Positions 34,485 through 46,046 of a DNA stretch of 64,000 nt are shown in pieces. The translations under genes were made by a program, and so were the position numbers. Each line of letters starts with the position of its first letter. The stretch's first letter is position 1. Source of the DNA: Deroplatys truncata (taxonomy: Eukaryota > Arthropoda > Insecta > Mantodea > Mantidae). The notes below the pieces were generated by a model. The model was not told the origin of the DNA and did no database searches. It saw only the letters and a list, made by a program, of their open reading frames with translations. Location of the stretch: positions 58,804,421-58,868,420 of the forward strand of contig CM060978.1 of the NCBI GenBank assembly GCA_030765065.1. Direction: 5' to 3'.

Positions 34485-35030
34485 AACCTGGCATCTCTCC
34501 TTATATTCCCTATTTCAGCCATATAAACGTATGTTCTAGCTTTAACGCCCTCCTAGTCTATCATCTATTCACGTTTGCCTTATCTCTGCCCTATAAACGC
34601 ATATTACGTCCTTCAATCCCTGTCTAGCCTGGCATCTCACCTCGTCTTCCCTATGTCTGCTATATAAATGCATTTTCTAATTGTCTACCCCGCCTAGCAT
34701 AGCACCTCTCCACGGTTTCCTATCTTTTCCACATAAAACGCATTTTCTACCCTTCAACCCCTGTCTAGCTTAGTATCCATCCTCGTATTCTCTATCCTTT
34801 CCCACAAAACATATATTCTGCACTTTCATCCCATGTCTAGATGGCATCTCTCTTTGTAATCCCTATCTTTTCCCATATAACCGCATGTTATACCCTTCAA
34901 GCCCTTTCCATCTTAGCATCTCTCCTCATATTCCTTATCTTCCTCATATAAACGCATATTCTACCCTTCAAGCACTGTCTAGCCTAGTATCTTCCTTTGT
35001 TTTCCTTTTCTTTTTCTCTCATAAACGAAA
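34485..35030. repeat. Minisatellite, about 8 units of about 71 bp
   Basis: Imperfect tandem units have the consensus order TAGCCTAGCATCTCTCC, TATTCCCTATCTTTTCC, ATATAAACGCATATTCTACC, CTTCAACCCCTGTC. Unit starts fall near 34490, 34557, 34628, 34699, 34770, 34841, 34915 and 34987. The strand shown is strongly pyrimidine-rich. Divergence between units is high, so the array is old. Confidence 0.85.
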
Positions 35031-35039
35031 AAAAGTGCG

Positions 35040-35168
35040 CCAGGTTTCCCTATAATATCCTACTCACGTACATAGTAGGTAGAGATACCGAGATTTCACT
35101 GAAAATATATGTTTTGAGACCCCCAGACTCTAAAAGAAGCATTGTTAGAGAAAGGTCCGCTTGTGTGT

Positions 35169-35225
<57 letters not shown>

Positions 35226-35985
35226 CAGAGTAAGTGAGTGAGTGAGTGAGTGAGTGAGTGAGTGAGTGAGTGAGTGAGTGAGTGAGCATTAACTCTAAAA
35301 CCAAAAGTCGGATAAACACTAAACTTGGTATTTGGGTTCAGTACCTTCTTAAGATGGAACAAAAAGATTTTCAAGAAAATTCCCCAAACCCAGGCTACAC
35401 TTTAGATTGAACGTTTTTCGAAAATTTTGATTTTCTAAAACATTACTCTAACGTCTCTGATTAAAATGATATATAATTAAAACTATTTACATGAAAATTA
35501 AAATGTATATCTTGAATCTTCTGGGAATAGCCTTTGAAGTCTTCATTGGAAAGGAATTTCGTATAAACTCGTATAACTAGTAAACGTAGAAGAAAGCGTA
35601 GTACACAAGAAATGTAGATCTCTTTAAAACACAGAATTTATTTTTTGTGGCATCAGCCATTTCCGAGATATCCGTTATTAATGGTTTGGTTTGTTCATTG
35701 CTTGGTCATTCTTTAAGTCCTTTCAACATTCAGTTGTTTCTCGCATCTGCATGGAAACAGTATAGAATTTTAAGGTAGCATATACCATCCATTCTTAAAC
35801 ATTTGTTTATCGTTGTTCTCTTTGTATCTATAATGAAATGTATAAAGTAGCTATTTCTGCGAAGGTTTATTTGGATTAAAATGAAGTAGATAGAAAAATC
35901 AGCTTTACTAAGAATAGTTTGTATAACCAATAATAAGCGACAGAGGATTGAAAAAGTCATGTGTATGTAATAAGATTTTTTAACT
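35040..35985 (+). repeat. Rep-A copy with expanded microsatellite
   Basis: It runs from TATCCTACTCACGTACATAG and GATACCGAGATTTCACTG to GTGTATGTAATAAGATTTTTT. The internal tract has grown to about 120 bp. Confidence 0.8.
35161..35286. repeat. Compound microsatellite (GT)n-(GA)n-(GTGA)n
   Basis: (GT)n covers about 35161-35213, a short GA/GACAGA run covers 35214-35230, then about 14 GTGA tetramers follow to 35286. All lie inside the Rep-A copy. Confidence 0.95.
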
Positions 35986-36187
35986 TCTTTATCTGGAGCA
36001 CTTGGTGATTTTGTATTGTGTATAAATCAAATTATATATAGCTTTATTACTTCGTTAACGGTTTAGTGTATGTTACTTTTATTGCTTACGTTAACTGAAT
36101 TCAATCGTGTATAACACTATACTGAATTGCAATAACATTTGAATTTGCCTGAGAAATTCATATGGACTAAAACTGTTATCTTATCTT

Positions 36188-37118
36188 TGAGGCAGTATTT
36201 TTAATACCTAATGATTTCAGTCTAATTATATAATATGTAAATTCAATAACAGCCCTCCTTGAAGCAATATGTGTATATAATAATTTGTAAAATGTATGTA
36301 ACAGTCATTGTATATGCTTGTATTATTGTATCCATGTGTAATAATGTTATGTGAATGTATTACGTAATTTAATAATGTAGGAGCTGTGAGAAATAGGTCA
36401 AAAATTGCTAACAAAAAGGTAACAGTGAGGTAACCTTGAGGCAATAATGAGTTTGAAAGTATGCTACTAGCCATTATCGGAGCAACAATAATGTAAATTT
36501 TGAGACAGTTTAAAAATAGCCAATCAGAAACTGAAAAGGAGAATCATTTACAAATTCAGAGTTCACTTGCCTGCAGACAGAGTTACTAACCAGACGCAAA
36601 ACGTGTCCTCAAGAAATATAATATGTATTCGTGTGAGAAAAAAAATAAGTTTACGTGTTAAAAAGTGTAATTAATTAATAAAAGGTATCTCACAGTTCTC
36701 CATATCAGTGAAGTGTTATTTAAATCGTATCAAGCATTAACAAAAATACTCAATTTAATTTATAAGTGAAGTAAAATTATAATCTCTGTAAGCCTACATT
36801 CTTGTCACACCAAAACCCTTCTAAGAGAAACGTGTCTCTAACAATAATACTGACGTAACCGAGGCAAATATAAATATTTAATACATAATGAAACAGTCAA
36901 ATTACAAAGTTAATATTTTTTAAACTTGGGGCAAAGGCCACCTGAAAGTACATTTGGGACGAAGGTACCGGAAACTGTTTACTGTACGTGCGGTTGCAAC
37001 TACTACAAGTTCGGCTCACCAACAGTTGAAATACGATACAATTCCTAAAATACTCCTTTCTCAAATTGGCGCCAAAACGTTGGGCAAATAGTCCTACAAC
37101 TATAATACTCCTTTCTCA
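36188..37118 (+). mobile_element. LTR family B, lone LTR with target duplication
   Basis: It begins TGAGGCAGTATTTTT and ends CTCCTTTCTCA. TCTT is duplicated on both sides (36184-36187 and 37119-37122). CCAATCAGAAACTG, AATAAA-type and GGCGAAGGTACCGGAAAC parts are present. A TTGGCGCCAAAACG primer-binding-site-like motif lies 45 bp inside the 3' end, preceded by a first copy of the terminal sequence TACTCCTTTCTCA. It is non-coding, old, and whole as an LTR. Confidence 0.88.
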
Positions 37119-37811
37119 TCTTACACAATAGAAAATTATTGTATTATCCGTAAAATTGAATTATGAATACCCCTAGTAGTTTATTTGAATTTTAACAGAG
37201 ATGCAAGTTATTTTAGAAAGGATATTAATTTGTGATAAGAAATATTAAATTAAATATTATTTAGCTGAACTTTTAATTCCATGACACAAAATTGCAGTAT
37301 ATAACAAATTTGGTTTCAGGTGATTGAAGATCTGGTCAACAACTACTAAATTATAGTGCAAAAAGAATCTTTAACTGTCCGCATTTTAGCTAGCCATAAG
37401 ACTTGAGCACATATGTTAACTTTAGCATAAAATATCAACACAGCACGTAATATATCAATTTCATTATTATCCTGATAAAAATTTCCGACATAGTTACACA
37501 ACTCAACAAAACATAAAAGTAATATTATTTTGCAATTAATTTTTATGGGCAAAAACAAATCGAGTGGTTTGATTACTTTTATATCGCCAACATATAAGTT
37601 TTGATATTAATTTTTAAAATGTTTCTATTTTCCTGTTTATCGGGTAAATAAAGACTTTAGGGAAAAAACGAGAAGTTTGTGAAAACTGACGAAAAAATTA
37701 ACGTTTAAGTCGTCTACATTTATTTTGAAAAATGTAGATTACCTCCATTCAAAGTTTAAAAACATTTTCCCGGTTGTTGGTAATATAAAAATACGCTGTT
37801 TTTTGCCCTGT
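37119..37811. other. No recognisable feature
   Basis: A+T-rich, unique-looking DNA. Only short open frames, without similarity. Confidence 0.5.
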
Positions 37812-38794
37812 CTTTCTTTTAAAATAAAAAAATTATAAATACCAACTTTGGTATTCAATAGAATTTCGTTTTTGTGTTTTGTTTCTCCTAGACACACACA
37901 TGGGCGGTTTCTTTTTTCTGAAAATGCTTTATTTGGGTTCAGAAGGCCTCAAAACACATATTTCCGGTGAAATGTAGTTATCAAATTTTCTGTTGGAATA
38001 CAATACCTCTATTTACTCCAAGTACATAGAAGAAAAATTAAAAATCTGTTGTGATAAATTCACATTACATTCTCTAAACTATTCTTACTAAAGCATATTG
38101 TTCTATCTACTGCGTTTTAATCCAAATAAATCTTCGCAGAAGTAGTTACATTTCACATTTCGTTATAGATACAAAGAGAACAGCAATAGAGAAATGTTTA
38201 AAAACTGGACACTATATAAAATTCCATGCAAGCGGGAGAAACAATTGACTGTTGAAAGGAATTTTAATAAAGAACAAAGAAGTGAACATTAACGGATATC
38301 TCAGAAAGGTTTTATGCCACACAAGGTTTATTGTAAATAAACTGTGTGTTTTAAAGAGATCTACGTTTTTTGTGCACTACGTTTTAACCTATCTCTTAAC
38401 GTTTACCAGTTATACAAGATTATACAAAGTTCCTTCCGAAAGAAGAGGACTTCAAAGGCTATTCCGAGAAAATTCAAGATATACATTTTGATTTTCGTGT
38501 AAATAGTTTAGGTATATTACTTATTTTAATCAGAATCGCTAGTCATTTTTTAGAAAAAAACATTCGAAAAATATTCCATGTAAAGGGTAGTTGCGGATGG
38601 TGGATTTTCTTGAAAATCATATCACATCCTTTGAAGATACTGAACTTAAATACCAATATCTGACTTTTTATTTTTGAGACAGATACCTACGGACCTTTTT
38701 CTAAAACTTTTTTGGATTCAGATTGCATGAGAATATGTATTTCCGGTGAAATCTCATTATCGAATTTTTGGGTGGAATGCAATACCTTCTCTAC
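37812..38794 (-). repeat. Two Rep-A copies, reversed
   Basis: An incomplete copy covers 37835-38045. A longer second-subfamily copy covers 38046-38794. The second ends ATACCTTCTCTACGTAGTAG, and there the ACTTTCTCTAC start merges with the (GTA)n repeat. Confidence 0.8.
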
Positions 38795-38860
<66 letters not shown>

Positions 38861-38863
38861 TTT
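38795..38863. repeat. (GTA)n microsatellite, probably the LINE tail
   Basis: About 22 GTA triplets. Read on the minus strand they are (TAC)n directly after AATAAA, at the 3' end of the LINE at 38864-40520. Confidence 0.9.
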
Positions 38864-40520
38864 ATTAAGTACTTAGTATTACAGTAATTGCATAACACAG
38901 TCACATGGGTCATAAGACCGTACATGCTCTCTAGAAGAATACCTGGTCTGTATACGTGACTTGTAGAGTCGACCAGAAACAACTATGTTTATAATCACCA
39001 CATTATATACATACATATAAAATTGAAAAACACTCTGAATCACACACGCAAACACACACACAAGTGCTCAAGCACCACATATATTTAAAGAAAATTTACA
39101 TAAACATCTTATCTCTTAGTACACATACTTCCATTATGTATGTGCCCAAGCTTGGCCAGTTTTGACTGTTCCGAATCATGTCCCAGCATGCTGTCGTCCG
39201 TCTGTTGGAAGCCAAAAATACTTCCGGTAATAATTTTTTCCTAATAGCCTCCATCTGCACGCATGCTGCCAAAATATGCGTCCAGTCTTCTTGTTCCCCG
39301 CATAATGGGCAAATCCTCCTGGCATCATCATCAGCAATCTTGCGAGCTTTTCACCTTACCAACCTAAGCCATGCTATTCCCGTCCTCTGTTTTATACCTA
39401 ATTCCAAAATATATGTTTCCTTACCCCACCCAGATTTTATTTCATTTTATAGCTCGAATGTTGATCTTTGTCCACATTCAGACTCTATTTTCTGCCTGTT
39501 TGTATCACATAGTCGTCTTTTGACTTTTTTCACGGCACTGTGTGTATTTTCATTACCCCTTTGCAGATATCGTTTAAGCCTATTTTTGATAATTCGCGTT
39601 GCAACCCCGCCGCCCACCATTTTGGATGCTCTATGTTGTTCATTTGATGACGATAACATATTGCTTGCAGAGTTGTTTGATCACCTTTAATTATTCGCAG
39701 CCAGTACCTAACTACATTTAGTTTAGCAAATACAGCATCTTCCCAGTATCCTACCTCACGAAGAACTCCGTAGTTTGAAGTACCCCTCCCCAACCCTAGA
39801 ATGCGCTTCCAAAAATTACATTGTACTTTATTTACATTATCCACCCTCTCCCATCCCCATACTTTACTCCGTATAGTAATGAGGACCTAACCATTGCTTC
39901 ATACATGGTCTGTAATGTTTTTATTGGCATATCTGCTACCCGGGTCAATATTCTTAATACTTCAGAAAGTTGTCCAAACCCTTTGTGTTTTATAAACTCC
40001 ATGTTCTTGTTCCATTTTCCACCCATATCAAACCTTACTCCTAGGTAATCGAAATGTTTGACATTTTGAATTTCTTGCTCCCCGTAGGTCCACTTTTCAT
40101 GTTGGCCGTACACATATCCATTGTTAAAGGTGACTGTTTTAGTTTTGAGAATATTTACCTCCATACCCCATTGCCTACAATACCGTCGAAGAGCGTTTAA
40201 ACCAGACTGCAAACCTTTTATCGTTTAGGAAAGAATTACAATGTCATCCGCGTACAAAAGAATTGGTATTTTTTGGTCTGCGATTGTCGGTGCATCTATG
40301 TCTTCCTCCGTCATCACGCTAATAACATCATCAATAAACTAATTAAAAAGTAACGGAGATAGTATACAACCTTGTATGAACCCCCTCTGTACTATGTCAC
40401 ATTATGATGCATTGTGCTGATCGGACTTGATAACAAAGTTAACTTCTTTATACATTGCCCTGAGTGCTCTAATCATTTTCCCCGAAAGTCCTTTTCGTGT
40501 TAATTCTATACGTGGTAGAT
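38864..40520 (-). mobile_element. 5'-truncated non-LTR retrotransposon (LINE)
   Basis: The minus strand carries the C-terminal half of a reverse transcriptase polyprotein, a zinc-knuckle-like motif, a 3' untranslated part ending AATAAA and a (TAC)n tail. The 5' end is lost near 40520, within the reverse transcriptase domain, as usual for LINE copies. Confidence 0.85.
39130..40520 (-). pseudogene. LINE reverse transcriptase, C-terminal part
   Basis: Order on the minus strand: KGLSGKMIRALRAMYKEVNF, then an RGF-QGC-LSPLLFN-like block near 40350. The YADDIVIL catalytic motif (near 40225-40250) carries the two Asp residues. Next come YCRQWGMEVNILKTKTVTF, FDYLGVRFDMGGKW and a C-terminal region with FWKRILGLGRGTSNYGV. 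CPLCGEQEDWTHILAAC (39262-39330), a C-x2-C...H-x4-C motif, follows. A stop follows YADDIVILS, and further frame changes occur near 39840 and 39530. The clade is uncertain. A CR1/Jockey-type group is possible, but the triplet tail is not decisive. Confidence 0.8.
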
Positions 40521-40539
40521 AAGGGATAAAGAAGGAGGA

Positions 40540-41239
40540 AGATGGGTATGTGGCGACCAGATCTGCGGGCTCTTCTAGTATAAAGCTGTACACAAGCGTG
40601 TATGAAAGTAGGCTATCAAGAACACGGGCCAGTGAGTATGGGCATCTACCAGAGGGTCCCGATCATCAATCTGTGTATACACGCTCGGATACACAACCAT
40701 TAATTGCATCAAATTAACTGTGATCGCGTGTGGGCGAATTCACTCAGCTGAGCACGTTTAATTTATGTATTTGTGGGCGCCGCGCCGTTAACTTATTTAT
40801 TTGCAACGTATCCTTAAAGACTTAGGTTGATTTCTAAAACTGATAAGTAGGCAACTTCGTGTATCTCAAAAATCGATCTACATTTGTTTATAGAAACGAG
40901 AAAACTGGGCCTTAAGCGAGGCTATTAACAGAAAACGCTGTCCACTAAATATCTGCTGTTTCATTTCCGCGTTACTTAGAAAACTAACTGATTCTTAACT
41001 TCGCAACTGTTAGGAGAAGCATCGTATTCCGTTCAAAAATTCAATATCGAAATTTACCCCAAAATACACATTTGAGGTCCCTAAATCGCTCTCCCCCTCC
41101 AATGCTCTTTTACAGATGTTACACACGATCACTGCCTTTAATTGTTCGTTTGTGGACGAATACTTTTTAGTTAAATTAGTGTTCTTAATTCACCTATTTG
41201 GAAGGTTAAATATTGAAACGAAGCCTTAAACGGTAATAA
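40540..41239. other. No recognisable feature
   Basis: Unique-looking, with a G+C-richer patch near 40600-40800. A faint Rep-A phrase occurs near 41025-41075. Nothing else. Confidence 0.4.
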
Positions 41240-41378
41240 TACAAAAAGAGTCTGATCCGATACATTCACATGATTTTCTCTTCCCTCTTCTTTATTACTG
41301 GGTATACCAACTATTCTTACTATATATGATTTTTCTATCTACTACGCTTTAATTCATATAAACATTTTGAGAAAGGAG

Positions 41379-41830
41379 TATTTTAGGAGTTGTATCGTAT
41401 TTCAACTGTGGGGGAACCGAACTTTGAAGTTGGTTGCAACCGCACGTATGGTAAACTGTTTCCGGTAGCCTTCGCCCCAAATGTACTTTCAGGTGGCCTT
41501 TGCCCCAAGTTTAAATAAAATATTAACGTTGTGATTTAACTGTTTCTTTAAATATTTAACATTAATGTTTGCCTCGGACGCGTCAGTATTTATTTTAGAG
41601 ACATGGATATCTTGGCAGGACTGTGATGCGACAAGAATGTAGGCTTACTCAGATTATAATTTTACTTCACTCCTTTTATTAATACTTGATACGATTTAAA
41701 TAACACCTCACTGATATAGAGAGCTGTGAGATTCTTTTATGAAATACTTGCACTTTTTAACACGTAAACTATTTTTCGTCTCACACGAATACATATTAAA
41801 TCTCTCGAGGATGTGTCTCGCGTCCGGTAA
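41379..41830 (-). mobile_element. LTR family B, incomplete LTR
   Basis: The reverse complement covers the 3' half of the LTR (CGGACGCGAGACACATCC block to the GTTCGGTTCCCCCACAG block). It directly follows a reversed Rep-A scrap (41240-41378). Broken fossil; the other half is absent. Confidence 0.75.
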
Positions 41831-41935
41831 ACAGATACTGAATGAATGAATAAAATTACAACCAATAGATTTTATTTTAAATGCATACTTCATTATTTAT
41901 CTGGAGAATGCATCCTAGTGGACTGTGAAGTAGAT

Positions 41936-42984
41936 GGTTTGTTACGTTATTTGCACCTTTATTTGCACCACGATTTGGGCGTCAATTTGCGATAGTTGGT
42001 TTGTTACGTTATTTTTTACCACGCTTTGGGCGTCAATTTGAAGTAGTTTATATTGAAGGAGTTGTACTATATTTCAACTGTTGGAGAGCCGAACTTGTAG
42101 TAGTTGCAACAGCACGTATAGTAAACAGTTTCCGGTAGCATTCGCCCCAAATGTACTTTTAGGTGGTCTTTGCCCCAAGTTTAAAAACAAATTAACTTTG
42201 TAATTTGATTGTTTCTTTAAGTATTAAATATTTATGTTTGCCTCGGCTACGTCAGTATTATTGTTAGAGACATGGAAGTCTTGGCAGGGCCGTGATGCGT
42301 CAAGAATGTAGGCTTACACATATTTTAAGTTTTAATTCACTCCTTTATATGAATCCTTGACACAAATTAAATAGCACTTCACTGATATAGAGAGCTGTGA
42401 GATTCTTTTATTTTATACTTGCACTTTTTAACACGTATACTATTTTCGTCTCACACATCTCGCGTCTGGTTATGAGCACTGTCTAGAAGCAACACGTCTG
42501 GTTATGAGCACTGTTTGGAGGCAACTGAATTGGTTTCAACCGTCTAAACTTGTAAATTTCGGCATTTCTAGTCTCTCATTGACTATTTTTACTCCAATAG
42601 AATATCTGCATTTAACTAAAGCTTTTTCTGGTTGTTGATTGGCTATTTTTATAATCTGTCACTAAAAACTACATTATTGTAACCCCAAGAATCACAAGTA
42701 ACATTTAAATTTACTAATTCATTATTGCCTCAAGGTTACCCCATTGTTACCTCATTGTTAGCAACTTTTTTACCTATTTCTCACAGTTCCTACATTATTA
42801 AATTACGTGATGCATTCACATAATATTATTGAACATGTTTATAATAACATAAGCATATGCAATGACTGTTATATACATCTTGCAAATTATTACATACACA
42901 TATTGCTTCAAGGCGGGCTGTTATTGAATTTACATGTTATATAATTTGACTGAAAATCATTTAAGTGTTAAAACCACTGGCTCA
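41936..42984 (-). mobile_element. LTR family B, lone LTR with two primer-site-like units
   Basis: ACTG is duplicated on both sides (41932-41935 and 42985-42988). The reverse complement starts TGAGCCAGTGGTTTTAACAC and ends ACCATCTACTTCA. Near its 3' end the segment beginning AATTGACGCCCAAA occurs twice in tandem, each followed by ATAACGTAACAAACCA and a CTA(C/T)...CA end. This explains its greater length. It is otherwise a whole, old, non-coding LTR. Confidence 0.88.
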
Positions 42985-42999
42985 ACTGCTGCTTTGAAA

Positions 43000-43270
43000 G
43001 TGTTAAAATGTATGGGCGATAGGGGAGCAGCGCGCGCCGCTGAGTCAATGAAGTGTTATGAATGTCATAACAGTTCAGTTACGTAATCAATATTATGGTG
43101 TGGTCTTCTTCTTTGAACCAGTTGCTGCAACAAAACAACTTGGTGTTAAATGATGAGCTGAAAACGTTGTTCATCAACCGCATATCAAACATAAGAGCTC
43201 TATTTTGAAGAATACCTCTCATAACGTGAAATAAAATCATTACAGTGAGTAAATGAGCCCAACACCGAGC
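43000..43270. other. No recognisable feature
   Basis: Short unique-looking interval between LTR-B and SINE-D. Confidence 0.4.
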
Positions 43271-43274
43271 GAGA

Positions 43275-44640
43275 TAGCTCCGCGGGTACATGTAAGGCTC
43301 AAATCCGGGAGTCCCGGGTTCGATTCCCATCAACCGCCCACTCTGACTTTGGGTTTTAAGCGAGTTTTTCCTGGTCGGTAGACGAATACTGTGCTGGTTT
43401 CTCATATACCACACTTTTCCTTCCCAAATTTCCCTTTCACTCCGTTTCCTTCTTACCCTTCAGCTGTGCTTTTAGGTTTCGTGGCGTATGGAGGAGGCGG
43501 ATTGATAGCGCGGATGCTTGCTCAAAGCAGAGTACTTCCTGTGGACATAGAGGGCTGCTTGGTTGACGATTTGTTCATCGCCTTCTTTAGGCAGCTCCAG
43601 TAGTGGGACGAGTATTCGATCCTGGAATTGTCTGTGACTTCTGCGCCTCTCTGTGGCCTGTCTGCCTGCGGACTGTAGCCTCCTGTGGTTTTTTACTTTC
43701 TCTACTACGTGTAGTAAGTAGGGGAAGTATTGTATTCCACCGAAAAGTTCGATACCGAGATTTCACCGGAAATATATGTTTTGAGACCCCTGAATCCAAA
43801 AAAAGCATTTTTTGAAACATGTCCGTGTGTGTCTGTGTGTTTGTCTGTGAACGGCATAACTCAGAAACAAACAGTCGGATAAATACCAAACTTGGTATTT
43901 AGGTTCAGTATCTTCCAGAGAAGTGACACGAAGGTTTTCAAGAAAATCTCCCCACCCCAGATTACCCTTTACATTGAACATTTTTCGAAAATTTAAATTT
44001 CTCAAAAATGGCTCTATGTATAAGATATTTTCATGACAAATGAAATGTATATCTTGAATTTTTTGGGAACGTCTCCAAACGTATTCTTCATTCTGAACGA
44101 CTTTTGCATAACTGGTAAACCATAAGAGAAAGACAAAATTTTACTACACAAAAAATGTAAATCGCGTTAAAATACACAATTTATGTCATATACATTTTTT
44201 TTTTGTTGAGTGAACGATTTTCGAGATATTGCTTGTTATTCCCTTAAATTTTCCAATACTTATACTTTTTCTCAAATTCGTTATTCATTTTGTTATGTCC
44301 TGGTAATACAAAGATAATGGAATACTCCACATTGCAACCACCTCTTAAAATATTTGACTATCGCTTAAAGCCTAGGAGTTTCCCTTGCACCTACAAGAAA
44401 ATTAGCAGTAAGATTAACATCTCGATTAACATGAAGCATATGGAGAATAAGGGTTTGTAAAACTAGTTTGTACAAGATAGAGAAAGTCATGTGAGTGTAA
44501 TACATATTTTCTCACTTCATCCATTCCCCCGGCGGGTGGTAGCCACAATAGATCTATGTAGGTCCCTCAGATTTGTAACCTACAAGTGAGGCCATTAATG
44601 CGGATGCACGTGAGGTTTTCACGGACGAGGAAACAGAACA
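43275..44640 (+). mobile_element. SINE-D, tRNA-derived, split by Rep-A
   Basis: GCGAGATAGCTCCGCGGGTA (A-box form) and CCCGGGTTCGATTCCCATC (strong B box) head the element. CCCACTCTGACTTTGGGTTT, a CTTTCACTCCGTTTCC tract and the TGTAGCCTCCTGTGG block follow to 43690. After the Rep-A insertion it resumes CACTTCATCCATTCCCCCGG and CAATAGATCTATGTAGGTC. Relatives lie at 2495-2640, 5700-5960 and 47525-47995. Confidence 0.8.
43691..44512 (+). repeat. Rep-A copy, full-length reference
   Basis: It is cleanly bounded by SINE-D sequence on both sides, which defines the length of about 820 bp. The start is TTTTTACTTTCTCTACTACG and the end GTGAGTGTAATACATATTTT. GTAGAGAAAGT-like sequence (here ATAGAGAAAGTCATG) near the 3' end is the inverse of ACTTTCTCTA at the 5' end. 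No obvious target duplication can be seen. Confidence 0.9.
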
Positions 44641-44964
44641 GCTCATTATAGTTTCTATGGACTCGTCTTTGAAATTTCAGTCTTTGTTAGAAATGTGGTG
44701 CAGAATCTAAGAGAGATATCCGGTAATAAGTAAGATGGCATTTTGAGCTTTAATAGTGTTTGCCAGTCCTTACCGTGCGAGTGTGGTTTTTCTGCAGTTG
44801 CTGTTTCAAACTTTGAATATTGTGACTTTGTCCAATTTTTTGAATGTCACTTTTCTCAATTCTCACTATCATTGTTTCGTTTTTATATAGTTTACCTTCA
44901 CTGGGATTTCACTTCACTAAAGTGAACTAGTTCCATTTTCCGTCACTTCACTTCTTTCGTGATA

Positions 44965-45644
44965 TACGAGGTGTGATCAAAAAGTTTCGGAATCACGTCA
45001 TAAATACTACACAACAGTTTGTTTTGTATAATCTGCGCTGTCACCCTCGAAGTAGTGTCCTTGGGAGTTGATATACTTGTCCCAGCGCTTCTTGCACTGC
45101 TGGAGGCACCTATGGAAGTCCTCTTCTTTCAACATGTTCAGAGCCTTCTGCGATCCGCGATGGATGACATCAATGTCCTCAAAACGGTGTCCTCGTAGCC
45201 GCATTTGAAGTCGCGGGAAATGAAAAAAAATCCGATGGTGCCAAATCTGGAGAATAGGTTGGATGGGGAACAGTATTGATCCTATTTTTATCCAAAAATT
45301 GGCGAAAAGAAAGGGATTTGTGCGCGGGCGCATTGTCATGATGCAGGAACATGTCCAAATTGTCTTTCAAAATGCTTTGAACACTTCCAAAGGAGAGTCC
45401 TAATGAGTCAGAAAGTGTTCTTATTGTAATGTGCCTATCATTTAAGATCATTTGTTGACCATTTGTTGTTCTTCATAATCTGACATTTTTGCTACGGAAA
45501 AATTGCAGCACAGGCAAAACACGTGTTCACTTCGGAGCGTCTACCTCGTAACTACATGGTCACAGAAAGTCACGTGACCTCAAGAAATGTCTGCGTCAGC
45601 ATTGTTGTGAAGCCATTCCAGAAACTTTTTGATCACATCTCGTA
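44965..45644 (-). mobile_element. Internally deleted mariner
   Basis: TA flanks (44965-44966 and 45643-45644) and terminal inverted repeats share CGAGGTGTGATCAAAAAGTTTC / CGAGATGTGATCAAAAAGTTTC. At 680 bp it is about half of a full mariner. It is inserted in LTR-C. Confidence 0.9.
45010..45486 (-). pseudogene. Mariner transposase (DD34D), large internal deletion
   Basis: The start MSDYEEQQMVNK (45486) is followed by a frameshift, then the DNA-binding part ITIRTLSDSLGLSFGSVQSI joined directly to the catalytic part DMFLHHDNAPAHKS. Between them about half the protein, including the first catalytic Asp, is missing. The second Asp (HHDNAPAH) and the third (YSPDLAPSDFF) remain at the 34-residue spacing of mariner. 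The C-terminal part (CKKRWDKYINSQGHYFEG) lies in another frame. A non-functional relic. Confidence 0.85.
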
Positions 45645-46046
45645 GCCTCTAGACACCGGACGGTTCACTTCACTCGGGAGTCGAGCACAAGAACTCCACA
45701 ATCCGTCGCCCCGCAACGTCACCTGCTCGCTCGGAGAATCGCACGTGATTTCGCGCCACAAACGCGTTCACCAACTCGCTCCCTGTCTGTCCGACGCAAC
45801 TCAACTAACTAAACGTCCTGAAGTGACTGGACTTGCGAGAACGTTGGTTTATATAGTCTATGGAATCTTTCCAAAAGGTTCTTGAATGTTTTGGATACAT
45901 TGTTTGGAGAGGGGGCAAGAGGCTTCCAGAAAGTTCTAGTTATCTCCCAATAGCGCGTCCGGTGTTTACTCTGGCGAGTTGTTTACATCGACCGCCCGGC
46001 GACGACCTCCCGATAACCTTGGACTATAGCCGTTGCGTGACAATAT

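Larger units (their letters stand above)
44821..46042 (-). mobile_element. LTR family C, lone LTR, split by mariner
   Basis: ATAT is duplicated at 44817-44820 and 46043-46046. The reverse complement begins TGTCACGCAACGGCTATAG and ends GACAAAGTCACA. Without the 680-bp mariner it is about 0.54 kb. It shares GGGAGTCGAGCACAAGAA and the short-repeat 3' part with 22533-23047. It is non-coding, old, and apparently whole apart from the insertion. Confidence 0.75.

Noticed and set aside
34485-35030. CRISPR-like array
   Set aside because: The whole unit repeats with gradual divergence and there are no unique spacers between conserved repeats. The genome is eukaryotic.
39178-39690. 170-codon open frame on the plus strand
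   Set aside because: It is antisense to the LINE reading frame, which carries recognisable motifs (YADD and CPLC...H...C) on the minus strand.
43285-43345. Possible tRNA gene with a strong B box
   Set aside because: It is the head of SINE-D, repeated elsewhere with the same body, and lacks a proper acceptor stem.
43763-44005. Recurring open frames in Rep-A (GWGDFLENL and DSGGLKT types)
   Set aside because: Several registers on both strands are open in the same stretch and all run through the GT tract. This points to low stop density, not a conserved protein.
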